Shown here one piece after another: positions 56,838 to 64,000 of a stretch of DNA of 64,000 nt (its first letter is position 1; each line of letters starts with the position of its first letter). The translations under genes and the position numbers were made by a program. The DNA comes from Streptococcus acidominimus (lineage in GTDB: Bacteria; Bacillota; Bacilli; Lactobacillales; Streptococcaceae), in contig NZ_MSJL01000003.1 of NCBI RefSeq assembly GCF_001921825.1, forward strand, positions 19,499-83,498, written 5' to 3'. A model generated the notes under the pieces. It did no database searches. It had not been told where the DNA came from and worked only from the letters and a program-made list of their open reading frames with translations.

Positions 56838-56887
56838 TTGACGAAAGCGCTTTTATAGAGTATAATAAAAGAAACTGGTTATAACCA
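56838..56887 (+). promoter_or_regulatory. agaS promoter with cre-like site and palindrome
   Basis: TTGACG (56838-56843), 17-bp spacer, TATAAT (56861-56866). CGAAAGCGCTTTTA (56842-56855) in the spacer matches the CcpA cre core TGAAAGCGCTTTCA closely, so glucose repression is likely. TGGTTATAACCA (56876-56887), a perfect palindrome at the transcript start, resembles GntR-type amino-sugar regulator sites (TGGTnTAnACCA). Confidence 0.75.
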
Positions 56888-56904
56888 CTAAAAAAGGAGG
56901 TTCT

Positions 56905-58065
56905 ATGTTTCATTTACCAAAAGAAGACCTGGAAAGACTAGGTGCGGTGATTACAGCACCGGAGATTTATCAGCAACCAGGCTTGTGGAAAGAAACTTAT
57001 CAGCTTTACCATGATAAGTTAGAAGCGATTACGGCATTTTTGGATGCTATTAAGGCTAAGCATGACTTTGTTCAGGTCATCTTTACAGGTGCAGGGACAT
57101 CTGATTTTGTGGGTCAAAGCATTGCCAATCATCTGAATCGGGTCAACGATACGAAACATATCCGTTTTGTAACAGTTGGTACGGTTGAGATTGTCAGTCG
57201 CCCCTATGATTATTTACAGGCAGATATTCCGACTGTCCTTGTTTCCTTTGCACGGAGCGGAAATTCTCCAGAAAGTTTAGCCGCTGTTGAGATTGCAAAA
57301 CAATTAGTCGATACCTTGTATCAAGTGACGATTACCTGTGCGCCAGAAGGAAAACTAGCACAGGCAGCAGCGGACGATGCGGCAAGTCTTCTCTTGCTTC
57401 AGCCTGCCTTGTCAAATGATAAAGGATTTGCAATGACAGGTAGCTATACCTGTATGGCATTGACAGCCCTGCTCGTCTTCTCGCCAGAAGCAGTAGAAGT
57501 GAAAGCAGGTTGGGTAGATACCATTGCCCGCCTTGGTCAGGATGTGCTAGATCGCGAAGATGATGTACAGGACTTGGTGAACCTAGACTTTGAGCGTGTG
57601 ATTTACCTAGGGGCAGGTGGCTTTTATGGTCTTGCCCATGAAGCTCAATTGAAGATTTTGGAATTGACCGCTGGAAAAATTGCGACCATGTATGAATCGC
57701 CACTCGGCTTCCGTCATGGACCAAAATCACTCATCAATGAGAAGACGATTGTCCTGCTCTTTGCTTCAAACGACGCCTACACAAGACAATATGATGTGGA
57801 TTTGGTCAATGAGGTCTATGGCGATCAGATTGCAGCTCGCATGGTGGTCTTATCGACGGATAAACTTGCAACGGAGGCTCCGAACTTTGTTCTTGCCGAA
57901 GGTGGGGCGGAATTACCAGATGTATTCTTGACCTTCCCGTACATTTTATTTGGTCAAACATTTGCCATTATGACCGCTATAAAATGTAAAAATCTCCCAG
58001 ACACACCATCTCCAACTGGTACTGTTAACCGTGTCGTACAGGGAGTTACCATTCATCCCTTGTAG
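56905..58065 (+). CDS. agaS: AgaS-family sugar isomerase
   Basis: 386 residues. Two SIS domains: the first with FTGAGTSDFVGQS near 60 and SFARSGNSPES near 113, the second with YLGAGGFYGLAHEAQLK near 233 and ESPLGFRHGPKSL near 265. AgaS deaminates or isomerises hexosamine-6-phosphates (galactosamine-6-P to tagatose-6-P; in streptococci also linked to amino-sugar use). AAAGGAGG precedes the ATG. It is a single gene here, controlled by a cre-like site and a palindromic operator. Confidence 0.9.
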   Translation: MFHLPKEDLERLGAVITAPEIYQQPGLWKETYQLYHDKLEAITAFLDAIKAKHDFVQVIFTGAGTSDFVGQSIANHLNRVNDTKHIRFVTVGTVEIVSRPYDYLQADIPTVLVSFARSGNSPESLAAVEIAKQLVDTLYQVTITCAPEGKLAQAAADDAASLLLLQPALSNDKGFAMTGSYTCMALTALLVFSPEAVEVKAGWVDTIARLGQDVLDREDDVQDLVNLDFERVIYLGAGGFYGLAHEAQLKILELTAGKIATMYESPLGFRHGPKSLINEKTIVLLFASNDAYTRQYDVDLVNEVYGDQIAARMVVLSTDKLATEAPNFVLAEGGAELPDVFLTFPYILFGQTFAIMTAIKCKNLPDTPSPTGTVNRVVQGVTIHPL

Positions 58066-58200
58066 GATTCAAAAAGGTTGTTTTCCAGAGGAATGGGCTC
58101 GCTTTACCCTATTTTAATTACTTTCTTCTTGGACTATGACTTTAGGTTGACAATCGTATTCTCTGATTTTCTTTGAATATAGGGCTACTGAATTGAATAG

Positions 58201-58233
58201 AAAAAGGAGCTGGCTCAAGGCCTGCTCCTTTTT
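58201..58233. terminator. Bidirectional terminator between agaS and pepX
   Basis: AAAAAGGAGC pairs perfectly with GCTCCTTTTT around a 13-base loop. It serves the convergent agaS and pepX genes. The remaining gap (58066-58378) shows no gene. Confidence 0.85.
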
Positions 58234-58378
58234 AGGCTTTTTATAGAGCCCGTTCCCTTAACAAGAAAGAACAGTTGAGGTCTTATCAATCACTTGAACT
58301 ATGTCAACTACTTAGACTTATAGGAGAGTAGATTCGCTAATCTTATCTCCAACCTTTATTTTTGATTTTCGTTGGGTA

Positions 58379-60649
58379 TTATTCATGTGGTAGGCTGACT
58401 GTCGAATGGCTTAAATCAATGTCGAGCTGCCAGTCGCTATTGTCGCGAATGGTGCATTCAAAGTCTGTCGTATAAAGGACGATACGGAGGGTGCTATCCT
58501 TACCTAGCTTGTAAATAGTCGGCTGCAATTCCCATTCCAGATCAATCCATTCATTGGCAGGAACTTCTTCAATCGTTAAGAGATTGCTGCGGTTTTGGAG
58601 GTTGAGATACCCTTTCGTGATGACGCGGTAGGGGCTTTCTACAAATGGGAGCTCCATCAGGTGTTCGATAGCGTAGAAACGACCGTTGTCCAGACTGGAG
58701 CGGGCTTTCATACTAGGAAGTGGAGCCAGACGTTTGGCAGAACCTAGGTCTAAGACCTGTGCAGACAAGAGGCCTTTAGCCACGCTTGATTTGACCCGGA
58801 GCTTGAGGCAGGCACGCCCGTTTAGGTGCAGTGCTTCTGAAAGGGGGAGATCAATTGTAATCTGTTGAGCCTTGTCCTCAAAGAGGTCTTTGAGGAAGGA
58901 TGGATAGGCCTTGCCGTAGCTGACAAATCTATCTTCGGGATACTGGTTTTGAATCGTGCGAATCTCATTTCCGAGAGAGAAGGTCTGCTCGTTTTGTCCT
59001 CCGAACAGGGACAGTTCCGTCCAGCCTTGTTCCATACTATTATCTTGCCAGATGATTTGAGGAAGTAGGTAATGGTTATCCAGTCCGAGTAATTTTTGGG
59101 TCAGTAAGGCATTCATTGACTCCCTGAAATCAATGGACTGCCAGTTGTTCATGTAGACGTGAGCGCCATTGTGGAAGAAGAGGTGCTTGGATACTCCTGC
59201 TGGCAAGGCATGAAACATATTCCAGACGTGAATCGGCTTGACATTCCAGTCTTGTGAGCCGTGGGTAAAGACAACTTCACACCGAACCTTGTCTGCATGA
59301 GGGAGGTAGTTACGGTCATGCCAGTAGGCATTGTAGTCGCCTGATGTACGGTCGAGTGCTTGTCTTTCTGTCTCCAATGCGGCTTGGTATTGGGACTTGG
59401 TTCGTAGGAAATCGCCTGCCTGTAAACTTCTTGAGTAGGTCAAGGCAGTTAAGCTATCCAGATCCTCGCCGGGATAGCCTCCCGGACTTGTCACAAGTCC
59501 GTTTTCCCGATAGTAGTCGTACCAAGAAGAGATCCCCGCCTCGGCGATAACGACCTCTAGTCCCTCTACTCCGGTAGTTGCAAGGGCATTGGACATAGTC
59601 CCCAGATAGGAAAGTCCTGTTGTCGCTACTTTTCCGCTTGCCCAATCAGCAAGGACTATATGTGAGCGAGTGTGGTCTGTATAGGCTCTTGCGCGACCGT
59701 TGAGCCAATCAATCACGGCCTTAAAGCTATATACCTGCTGATAATCCCCAGAGGTCATCATACCTGTTGAGCCGAGGGTTCCCACACCTGAAACGTGGAT
59801 GCTGGCAAAACCGCGTGCCAAGAAATAATCATTGAGCGAGTAAGAGCCGATATGACCGAGCTTTTCTGTCGCCTTGCTGACAGGAAGTGTGCGCTCATCT
59901 GTCGCTACGGTTGTAATGCTGGTTTGCTCTAGTTCAATCCGTCTAGCTTCTTTGATGGCTAGTTCGCCGTCCATCTTATGTAAGGCCTTGTCGCTCGCTT
60001 GGTCGTTTACTCCTTGGTGATAGGGGCTATTGGTGATGATGGCAGGAATCTTCCCTGCGAAATGAGGACGTAAAATGGAAACCTTGACTAGGTCGGTCTG
60101 GCCAGCCTTACTGGTGTCAACAGGCGTTTCGACATAGACGACCTCGCGGACTAGCTTGCTGGTTGAAAAGGTCGCAAGTGCTTTCCCATTGAAGAAATGA
60201 TAGTTTTGGTCTTCGGGGATAAATCCGTCGCTGACCAGCTGGTCAATCAAGGTATTGCCGGACTTTGTTCGTGTTGCGAGCAACTGGTAGAGATTTTCGA
60301 TCAGACTGTGCGAGCGTATCGGAAATTGGCTGTTAGAGACAAATTCCATCACATTAGTATAATCGAGACCAGGGACAAATCCGAGTAGCTGAAAGGCTAC
60401 TTGATAGAAAATGGGCTCGGTCAATTCCTCATCTGATTGAAGGAAGGTCAGGAGGTCAGTCTCCCAGTCTGCAAGGAGGTTAGACAGAGCGATGTCCGTA
60501 TTTGCTGGTAAAAATAAGACCCTCCGGACAAAGTGTGCCAAGTTTTCCTTGTCACTTCTTTCAGGATGAAGAGAAAATCCCAGATCCACCAACTCTTTCA
60601 GCATGGTTTCCTGAGGTGTTGGGATATAAGAAAATTGATTAAAACGCAT
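58379..60649 (-). CDS. pepX: Xaa-Pro dipeptidyl-peptidase PepX
   Basis: 756 residues, normal for lactic acid bacteria. It removes X-Pro dipeptides from peptides in the cytoplasm. The serine peptidase (S15) triad is visible: Ser in [10 protein letters not shown], Asp in [10 protein letters not shown], His in HNGAHVYMN. The N-terminal helical domain starts [11 protein letters not shown], and the C-terminal jelly-roll domain is intact. It is divergent from glpF with overlapping promoters, the classic arrangement in lactococci and streptococci. Confidence 0.95.
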   Translation of the reverse strand: MRFNQFSYIPTPQETMLKELVDLGFSLHPERSDKENLAHFVRRVLFLPANTDIALSNLLADWETDLLTFLQSDEELTEPIFYQVAFQLLGFVPGLDYTNVMEFVSNSQFPIRSHSLIENLYQLLATRTKSGNTLIDQLVSDGFIPEDQNYHFFNGKALATFSTSKLVREVVYVETPVDTSKAGQTDLVKVSILRPHFAGKIPAIITNSPYHQGVNDQASDKALHKMDGELAIKEARRIELEQTSITTVATDERTLPVSKATEKLGHIGSYSLNDYFLARGFASIHVSGVGTLGSTGMMTSGDYQQVYSFKAVIDWLNGRARAYTDHTRSHIVLADWASGKVATTGLSYLGTMSNALATTGVEGLEVVIAEAGISSWYDYYRENGLVTSPGGYPGEDLDSLTALTYSRSLQAGDFLRTKSQYQAALETERQALDRTSGDYNAYWHDRNYLPHADKVRCEVVFTHGSQDWNVKPIHVWNMFHALPAGVSKHLFFHNGAHVYMNNWQSIDFRESMNALLTQKLLGLDNHYLLPQIIWQDNSMEQGWTELSLFGGQNEQTFSLGNEIRTIQNQYPEDRFVSYGKAYPSFLKDLFEDKAQQITIDLPLSEALHLNGRACLKLRVKSSVAKGLLSAQVLDLGSAKRLAPLPSMKARSSLDNGRFYAIEHLMELPFVESPYRVITKGYLNLQNRSNLLTIEEVPANEWIDLEWELQPTIYKLGKDSTLRIVLYTTDFECTIRDNSDWQLDIDLSHSTVSLPHE

Positions 60650-60676
60650 ACATTCTCCTAAATGATAAAATAATTC

Positions 60677-60717
60677 TTTACATTACCTATTATAGCTGAT
60701 ACAATAGTGTTTGTCTA
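60677..60717. promoter_or_regulatory. Interleaved divergent promoters of pepX and glpF
   Basis: Plus strand (glpF): TTTACA 60677-60682, 17-bp spacer, TACAAT 60700-60705. Minus strand (pepX): -35 TAGACA (complement of 60712-60717), 17-bp spacer, -10 TATAAT (complement of 60689-60694). The two share 29 bp, so polymerase cannot occupy both at once. Confidence 0.75.
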
Positions 60718-60741
60718 AAAATTATTGGAGGATATGACAAA

Positions 60742-61593
60742 ATGGATGTAGCAGTACATATTAAGTACCTTACAGAATTTCTTGCAACAGCTCTGCTCAT
60801 AATCTTAGGAAACGGAACAGTGGCAAATGTTGATTTGAAAGGCACAAAAGGAAACAACTCAGGTTGGATCTTGATTGCAATCGGTTATGGTTTGGCGGTG
60901 ATGATGCCGGCCTTGATGTTCGGAAACGTTTCAGGAAACCACATCAACCCAGCCTTCACTCTTGGTTTAGCCGTATCTGGTTACTTTGATTGGGCTTTGG
61001 TTCCAGGGTATATCGCAGCACAAATACTCGGTGCGATTGCTGGTCAAGCGGTCGTTGTCGGTATCTACCGTCCCTACTTCTTGAAAACAGAAAATCCAAA
61101 CCATGTCTTGGGTTCATTCTCAACGATTTCAGCCCTTGATGACGGTACAGTGGCTAGTCGTAAAGCTTCATGGATCAACGGATTCTTGAATGAGTTCTTC
61201 GGTTCCTTTGTCTTGTTTTTCGGCGCAATGGCGATTACTAAACACTACTTTGGTGCAGAAGTGCTTGGCTTTGCAGCAAAACAAGGAGTAGATTTATCCG
61301 AACCAGCCTTGAAAGTCCAAATGAGCCAATTTTTAAGTCCAGGTTTGAACGTGTCTCACTTGGCACTTGGTTTCTTGGTAATGGCGCTTGTAGCGGCTGT
61401 CGGAGGTCCAACTGGTCCAGCGCTTAACCCAGCCCGTGACCTAGGTCCGCGTATCTTGCACCAATTGTTGCCACAAGCGGTTCTTGGTCAAGCGAAAGCA
61501 GACTCAAAATGGTGGTACGCATGGGTACCAGTTGTTGCACCAATCGCAGCAGGTATCAGTGCCGTGGCACTTTACAAACTAATCTACGGATAA
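60742..61593 (+). CDS. glpF: Glycerol uptake facilitator / aquaglyceroporin
   Basis: 283 residues, six transmembrane helices. Both NPA boxes are present: GNHINPAFTLG near 72 and GPALNPARDLGPR near 230. The filter Arg follows the second box. The protein passes glycerol and water; the longer third loop is typical of the lactococcal Gla type that also passes dihydroxyacetone and D-lactic acid. It has a good RBS (GGAGG) and its own promoter shared face-on with pepX. Confidence 0.93.
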   Translation: MDVAVHIKYLTEFLATALLIILGNGTVANVDLKGTKGNNSGWILIAIGYGLAVMMPALMFGNVSGNHINPAFTLGLAVSGYFDWALVPGYIAAQILGAIAGQAVVVGIYRPYFLKTENPNHVLGSFSTISALDDGTVASRKASWINGFLNEFFGSFVLFFGAMAITKHYFGAEVLGFAAKQGVDLSEPALKVQMSQFLSPGLNVSHLALGFLVMALVAAVGGPTGPALNPARDLGPRILHQLLPQAVLGQAKADSKWWYAWVPVVAPIAAGISAVALYKLIYG

Positions 61594-61600
61594 AAGTAAG

Positions 61601-61653
61601 AGAGTGGGCTAAAATCGGAAACTCGCAAGAGTTGGATTTTCCCCATTCTTTTA
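61601..61653 (+). terminator. Terminator after glpF
   Basis: AGAGTGGG (61601-61608) pairs with CCCATTCT (61642-61649) around a second small stem, followed by TTTT. The repeat element starts right at its end. Confidence 0.7.
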
Positions 61654-61757
61654 TAGTTGTTTAGTTTACTTTTAGTACTAGGCAACGAGTCGCAGGTAGT
61701 ACTGAAGTACAGCAAGACGAGTTAACGAAGTAATAAAAGATAAACTAAATGACTATA
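61652..61757. repeat. 106-bp MITE-like element
   Basis: Nearly identical to 4694-4800, begins TATAGTTGTTTAGTTTAC and ends ATAAACTAAATGACTATA, same orientation. The remaining gap to cppA (61758-61993) shows no gene; it contains GGGCTCT-type sequence related to nothing I can name. Confidence 0.7.
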
Positions 61758-61993
61758 ATTTTAGGTTCGGGCTGGGCTTTGGGCTCTCAGCCTCTTTTCG
61801 TTTATTTTTCGGACTAATTGGGCTCTATAAAAATCGAAATCTGGAACTGGCTAAAAACTCCCTCACTCATCAAGGGTCTGGGTAAGTGTGGCTTTACTTT
61901 CCTCTTCCTTTGATGACCATTAGTAGGGAGTTGGGGCTGGTCAAGTGGCAGTTGAGGAGTAGGAGATTTTGCCCTAGATGTATAGCCAATTAG

Positions 61994-62022
61994 TTGTAAA
62001 TTTTACCGTTTTCCATTACAAT
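61994..62022 (+). promoter_or_regulatory. cppA promoter
   Basis: TTGTAA (61994-61999), 17-bp spacer, TACAAT (62017-62022), 22 bp before the start codon. Confidence 0.7.
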
Positions 62023-62044
62023 AGAGAAGTACGAAGTAAGGGAA

Positions 62045-62782
62045 ATGGATACGATAAAAATGAAGAAGATGATTCCAGCTATTCGGATTAACAATCGTGG
62101 AGCCAATCAGCGATTTTTAGAAGATAATCTTGGGTTTAAGACCTATTTAGAAGATTCTGCTTTCGCAGAATTTGGAGATAGGGAAAGTTCAGAGATAAAA
62201 CTGGTCTTGATTGAGTCTCCAAGCATGCGGACACGCGCTGTGAAAGGTGTGAAAAAGCTCCACCAAATCGTGATTCGGGTGAAGAATCCCGCAGAGGTTG
62301 AGGCCTTGTTAGCAGGTGGTGCAACCTTTACCAAGCTCTATAAAGGGCTCAAGGGCTATGCTTTTGAAAGTATTTCGCCGGAAAATGATTGCTTCTTACT
62401 CCACGCAGAAGAGGATCTGGCAGACCTCGTTGAGATCTTGCCACCAGTAGCCTTTCGTTCCTTAGATGGTTTTGAGAAATTGACAGCTTTCTCGGTTGAA
62501 AAAGTAATCATCAATACACCGCAGCCTGCAGAAAGTCGTGCCTTTTATGATGCCTTACTGCCGGGTCAAGAAATACTGGACTTCCGTGAAGCAGCAGGAG
62601 AGGACCTATTGGTTGCAGCAGAAACGACGTGGGACTTGGATAGCTTGCGTATTCCTGTCCCTGCAGATATGGACTGGTCAGAGTTGGAAGCGAAATTGAC
62701 GGCTCCTTTCTTCAAGGATAAGAAAGAACGTTTTTTGCAGACGGCTGATAGGAGTAATATTGAATTGTGGTTTGAAAAATGA
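62045..62782 (+). CDS. cppA: CppA protein (VOC-fold, C3-degrading proteinase family)
   Basis: 245 residues with the CppA N domain (1-120: IPAIRINNRGANQRFLEDNLGF) and C domain (about 145-240: FSVEKVIINTPQPAESRAFYD), both vicinal-oxygen-chelate folds. The streptococcal family was named for degradation of complement C3 by S. pneumoniae, though the fold argues for a metal-binding enzyme and the true activity is unsure. No signal peptide is seen. AAGGGAA precedes ATG 62045. It overlaps the serine hydrolase gene by 4 bp, as in pneumococcus. Confidence 0.85.
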   Translation: MDTIKMKKMIPAIRINNRGANQRFLEDNLGFKTYLEDSAFAEFGDRESSEIKLVLIESPSMRTRAVKGVKKLHQIVIRVKNPAEVEALLAGGATFTKLYKGLKGYAFESISPENDCFLLHAEEDLADLVEILPPVAFRSLDGFEKLTAFSVEKVIINTPQPAESRAFYDALLPGQEILDFREAAGEDLLVAAETTWDLDSLRIPVPADMDWSELEAKLTAPFFKDKKERFLQTADRSNIELWFEK

Positions 62783-63717
62783 AGACGATCTTAGAAAAAA
62801 TTGACCAGCAAATAGCTGACAAATTGTATCGAGGAGCAAGTCTAGCCCTCTACTACCACGGCAAGTGGGAAGACTATTATTTAGGCGATAGTGAAGAAAA
62901 ACGAGCCACACAAACGGGATTGATCTATGATCTGGCATCTGTTTCAAAAGTTGTCGGAGTAGGTACAATCCTCCTTTTTTTACTGCGGGAGGGGAGGATT
63001 GGACTGGATCAGTCCTTAAAGACCTACTATCCCCGATTTCATGATGAGACTGTCACCATTCGCCAATTAGTCACTCATACAACGGGTATTGACCCCTATA
63101 TTCCCAACCGTGACAGCTTGGATTTTGAAGGGTTCAAGGAGGCTATTGAGAGGATTCGGGTGACCGCTGATAAGATCTTTCGCTATACGGATATCAATCT
63201 GATTTTACTTGGTTTTATGCTGGAAGAGCTGCTGGGACAGCCATTAGATGTCCTTTTGCAGGAGCGTATCTTTGAACCATGGGGCATGGCAGAGACCCAG
63301 TTTGGGCCAGTTGAGACGGCGGTTCCAACTGTAAAAGGAGAGCTGGCAGGAGTGGTCCATGATCCCAAGGCCAAGGTCTTGGGAGTACACTGTGGGTCGG
63401 CAGGCTTATTTTCAACTATGGGGGATTTGAAACTCTTTCTCGAGCATTATCTGAAAGAGGATTTTGCGAGAAGTTTGGCACAAAACATCAGTCCTTCAAA
63501 ACCTCGCTCTGTTGTCTGGAACCTTGAAGACGGTGGTTGGCTAGACCATACAGGCTATACGGGTCCCTTTCTTTTGATCAATCCTCAAAAGCAGCTAGCC
63601 GCCATTTTTCTCACCAATCGCACCTATGATGAGGACGACCGCCCTTTGTGGATTGAGAAACGCAGAGAGCTGTATCGAGTGATTGTGGCAGCTCTAGAGG
63701 AAACGCTCGATTCTTAA
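62779..63717 (+). CDS. Serine hydrolase, class C beta-lactamase family
   Basis: 312 residues. The penicillin-binding/beta-lactamase fold motifs are visible: S-x-x-K in LASVSKVVG near 56, the second motif Y-T-D in FRYTDINLILLG near 136 (Y-x-N variant with Asp), and H-T-G in LDHTGYTGP near 255. Such proteins are esterases or D-aminopeptidases rather than resistance enzymes. No signal peptide, so probably cytoplasmic. It is coupled to cppA by an ATGA overlap. Confidence 0.87.
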   Translation: MKTILEKIDQQIADKLYRGASLALYYHGKWEDYYLGDSEEKRATQTGLIYDLASVSKVVGVGTILLFLLREGRIGLDQSLKTYYPRFHDETVTIRQLVTHTTGIDPYIPNRDSLDFEGFKEAIERIRVTADKIFRYTDINLILLGFMLEELLGQPLDVLLQERIFEPWGMAETQFGPVETAVPTVKGELAGVVHDPKAKVLGVHCGSAGLFSTMGDLKLFLEHYLKEDFARSLAQNISPSKPRSVVWNLEDGGWLDHTGYTGPFLLINPQKQLAAIFLTNRTYDEDDRPLWIEKRRELYRVIVAALEETLDS

Positions 63718-63795
63718 TTTTTATTGCGTCTGATGTGCTTCCTTATTATTTCTTGAGCTTGTCTGGAAGTGACTGGTTTTCAATGGGATATCGAT

Positions 63796-64000
63796 TATAG
63801 CCGTTTAGTTTATTTTTAGTACTAGCTCAAACAGTCTGGGGAGAGACTGTTTGAGGTTGGAAATAAAGAAAACGAAGTTTTCGTCAAAACAGTCTGGGGA
63901 GAGACTGTTTGAGGTTGGAAATAAAGAAAAGGAAGTTTTCGTCAAAACAGTCTGGGGAGAGACTGTTTGAGGTTGGAAATAAAGAAAAGGAAGTTTTCGT
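63796..64000. repeat. MITE-like element carrying a 58-bp tandem hairpin array
   Basis: Starts TATAGCCGTTTAGTTTAT like the 107-bp element. Then units of exactly 58 bp begin at 63831, 63889 and 63947, the third cut by the window edge. Each unit has AAACAGTCT / AGACTGTTT (9-bp arms) and GAAAAC-GAA-GTTTTC, the latter with C-to-G change in units two and three. The element's right end lies outside the window. The DNA from 63718 to 63795 shows nothing else. Confidence 0.7.

Noticed and set aside
62779..63717. Serine hydrolase considered as an antibiotic-resistance beta-lactamase
   Set aside because: No signal peptide, variant second motif, and a conserved place beside cppA in streptococci; an esterase or peptidase-like role fits better.

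Overview
The window is a piece of a Streptococcus chromosome carrying a complete temperate-phage genome of about 40.1 kb. The genus call rests on the housekeeping genes and their order: rpe-thiN-rmuC-yhaM-purR, treP/treC/treR, zapA-cvpA-mutS2, pepX divergent from glpF, and cppA next to a serine hydrolase. Low-GC Gram-positive promoters and ribosome binding sites agree. A Streptococcus suis-like species is my best guess, but the sequence alone does not settle it.

Left chromosomal arm (1-16560). The order is the 3' end of rpe, thiN, rmuC, yhaM and purR; then treC and treP read leftward, with divergent treR; then zapA, cvpA, mutS2, a GNAT acetyltransferase, trxA and, on the minus strand, the nucleoid protein gene ybaB. 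Long gaps (4283-5455, 7106-7913, 11737-12627) hold no convincing gene. They are filled with a mosaic of short perfect stem-loops and with a MITE-like element whose 107-bp copy begins TATAG and ends CTATA.

Prophage (16561-56729). It is bounded by a 43-bp direct repeat that covers the start codon and ribosome binding site of ybaB. The modules run: integrase; a minus-strand cassette of a ParA-like ATPase, an unknown protein and an all-helical possibly HEPN-like protein; a CI/S24 repressor; a divergent early operon of many small overlapping genes; replication genes (RecA-like ATPase, SF2 helicase, DUF669 protein, primase/helicase, iteron-type origin candidate, prim-pol, VRR-NUC nuclease, DNA methyltransferase); an ArpU-type regulator; a cargo island with tRNA-Ser(GCU) and two AT-rich genes between terminators; terminase, SPP1-type portal, a MuF head protein fused to an ADP-ribosyltransferase, scaffold, capsid, connectors, tail genes with a -1 frameshift site, tape measure and fibre proteins; holin and CHAP-SH3b endolysin; and finally a hicA-hicB-SecB-like cassette with hicA frameshifted. 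The phage is a siphovirus with an SPP1/PBSX-like head. Several genes look decayed or odd: a methyltransferase with an internal deletion, a frameshifted small gene, and a helicase that seems to start at ACG.

Right chromosomal arm (56730-64000). It holds the promoter that used to drive ybaB, agaS under a promoter with a cre-like site and a palindrome, pepX and glpF from interleaved divergent promoters, cppA, a serine hydrolase, two more copies of the repeat element, and a 58-bp tandem array running off the edge.

Candidates for undescribed biology, in my order: the phage HicA-HicB-SecB-like tripartite cassette with a long HicB tail; the ParA/113-aa/HEPN-like operon in the int-cI immunity slot; the tRNA plus DUF6731-like/4-TM island; the MuF-ART head-borne toxin with a possible immunity gene; and the modular stem-loop repeat family.
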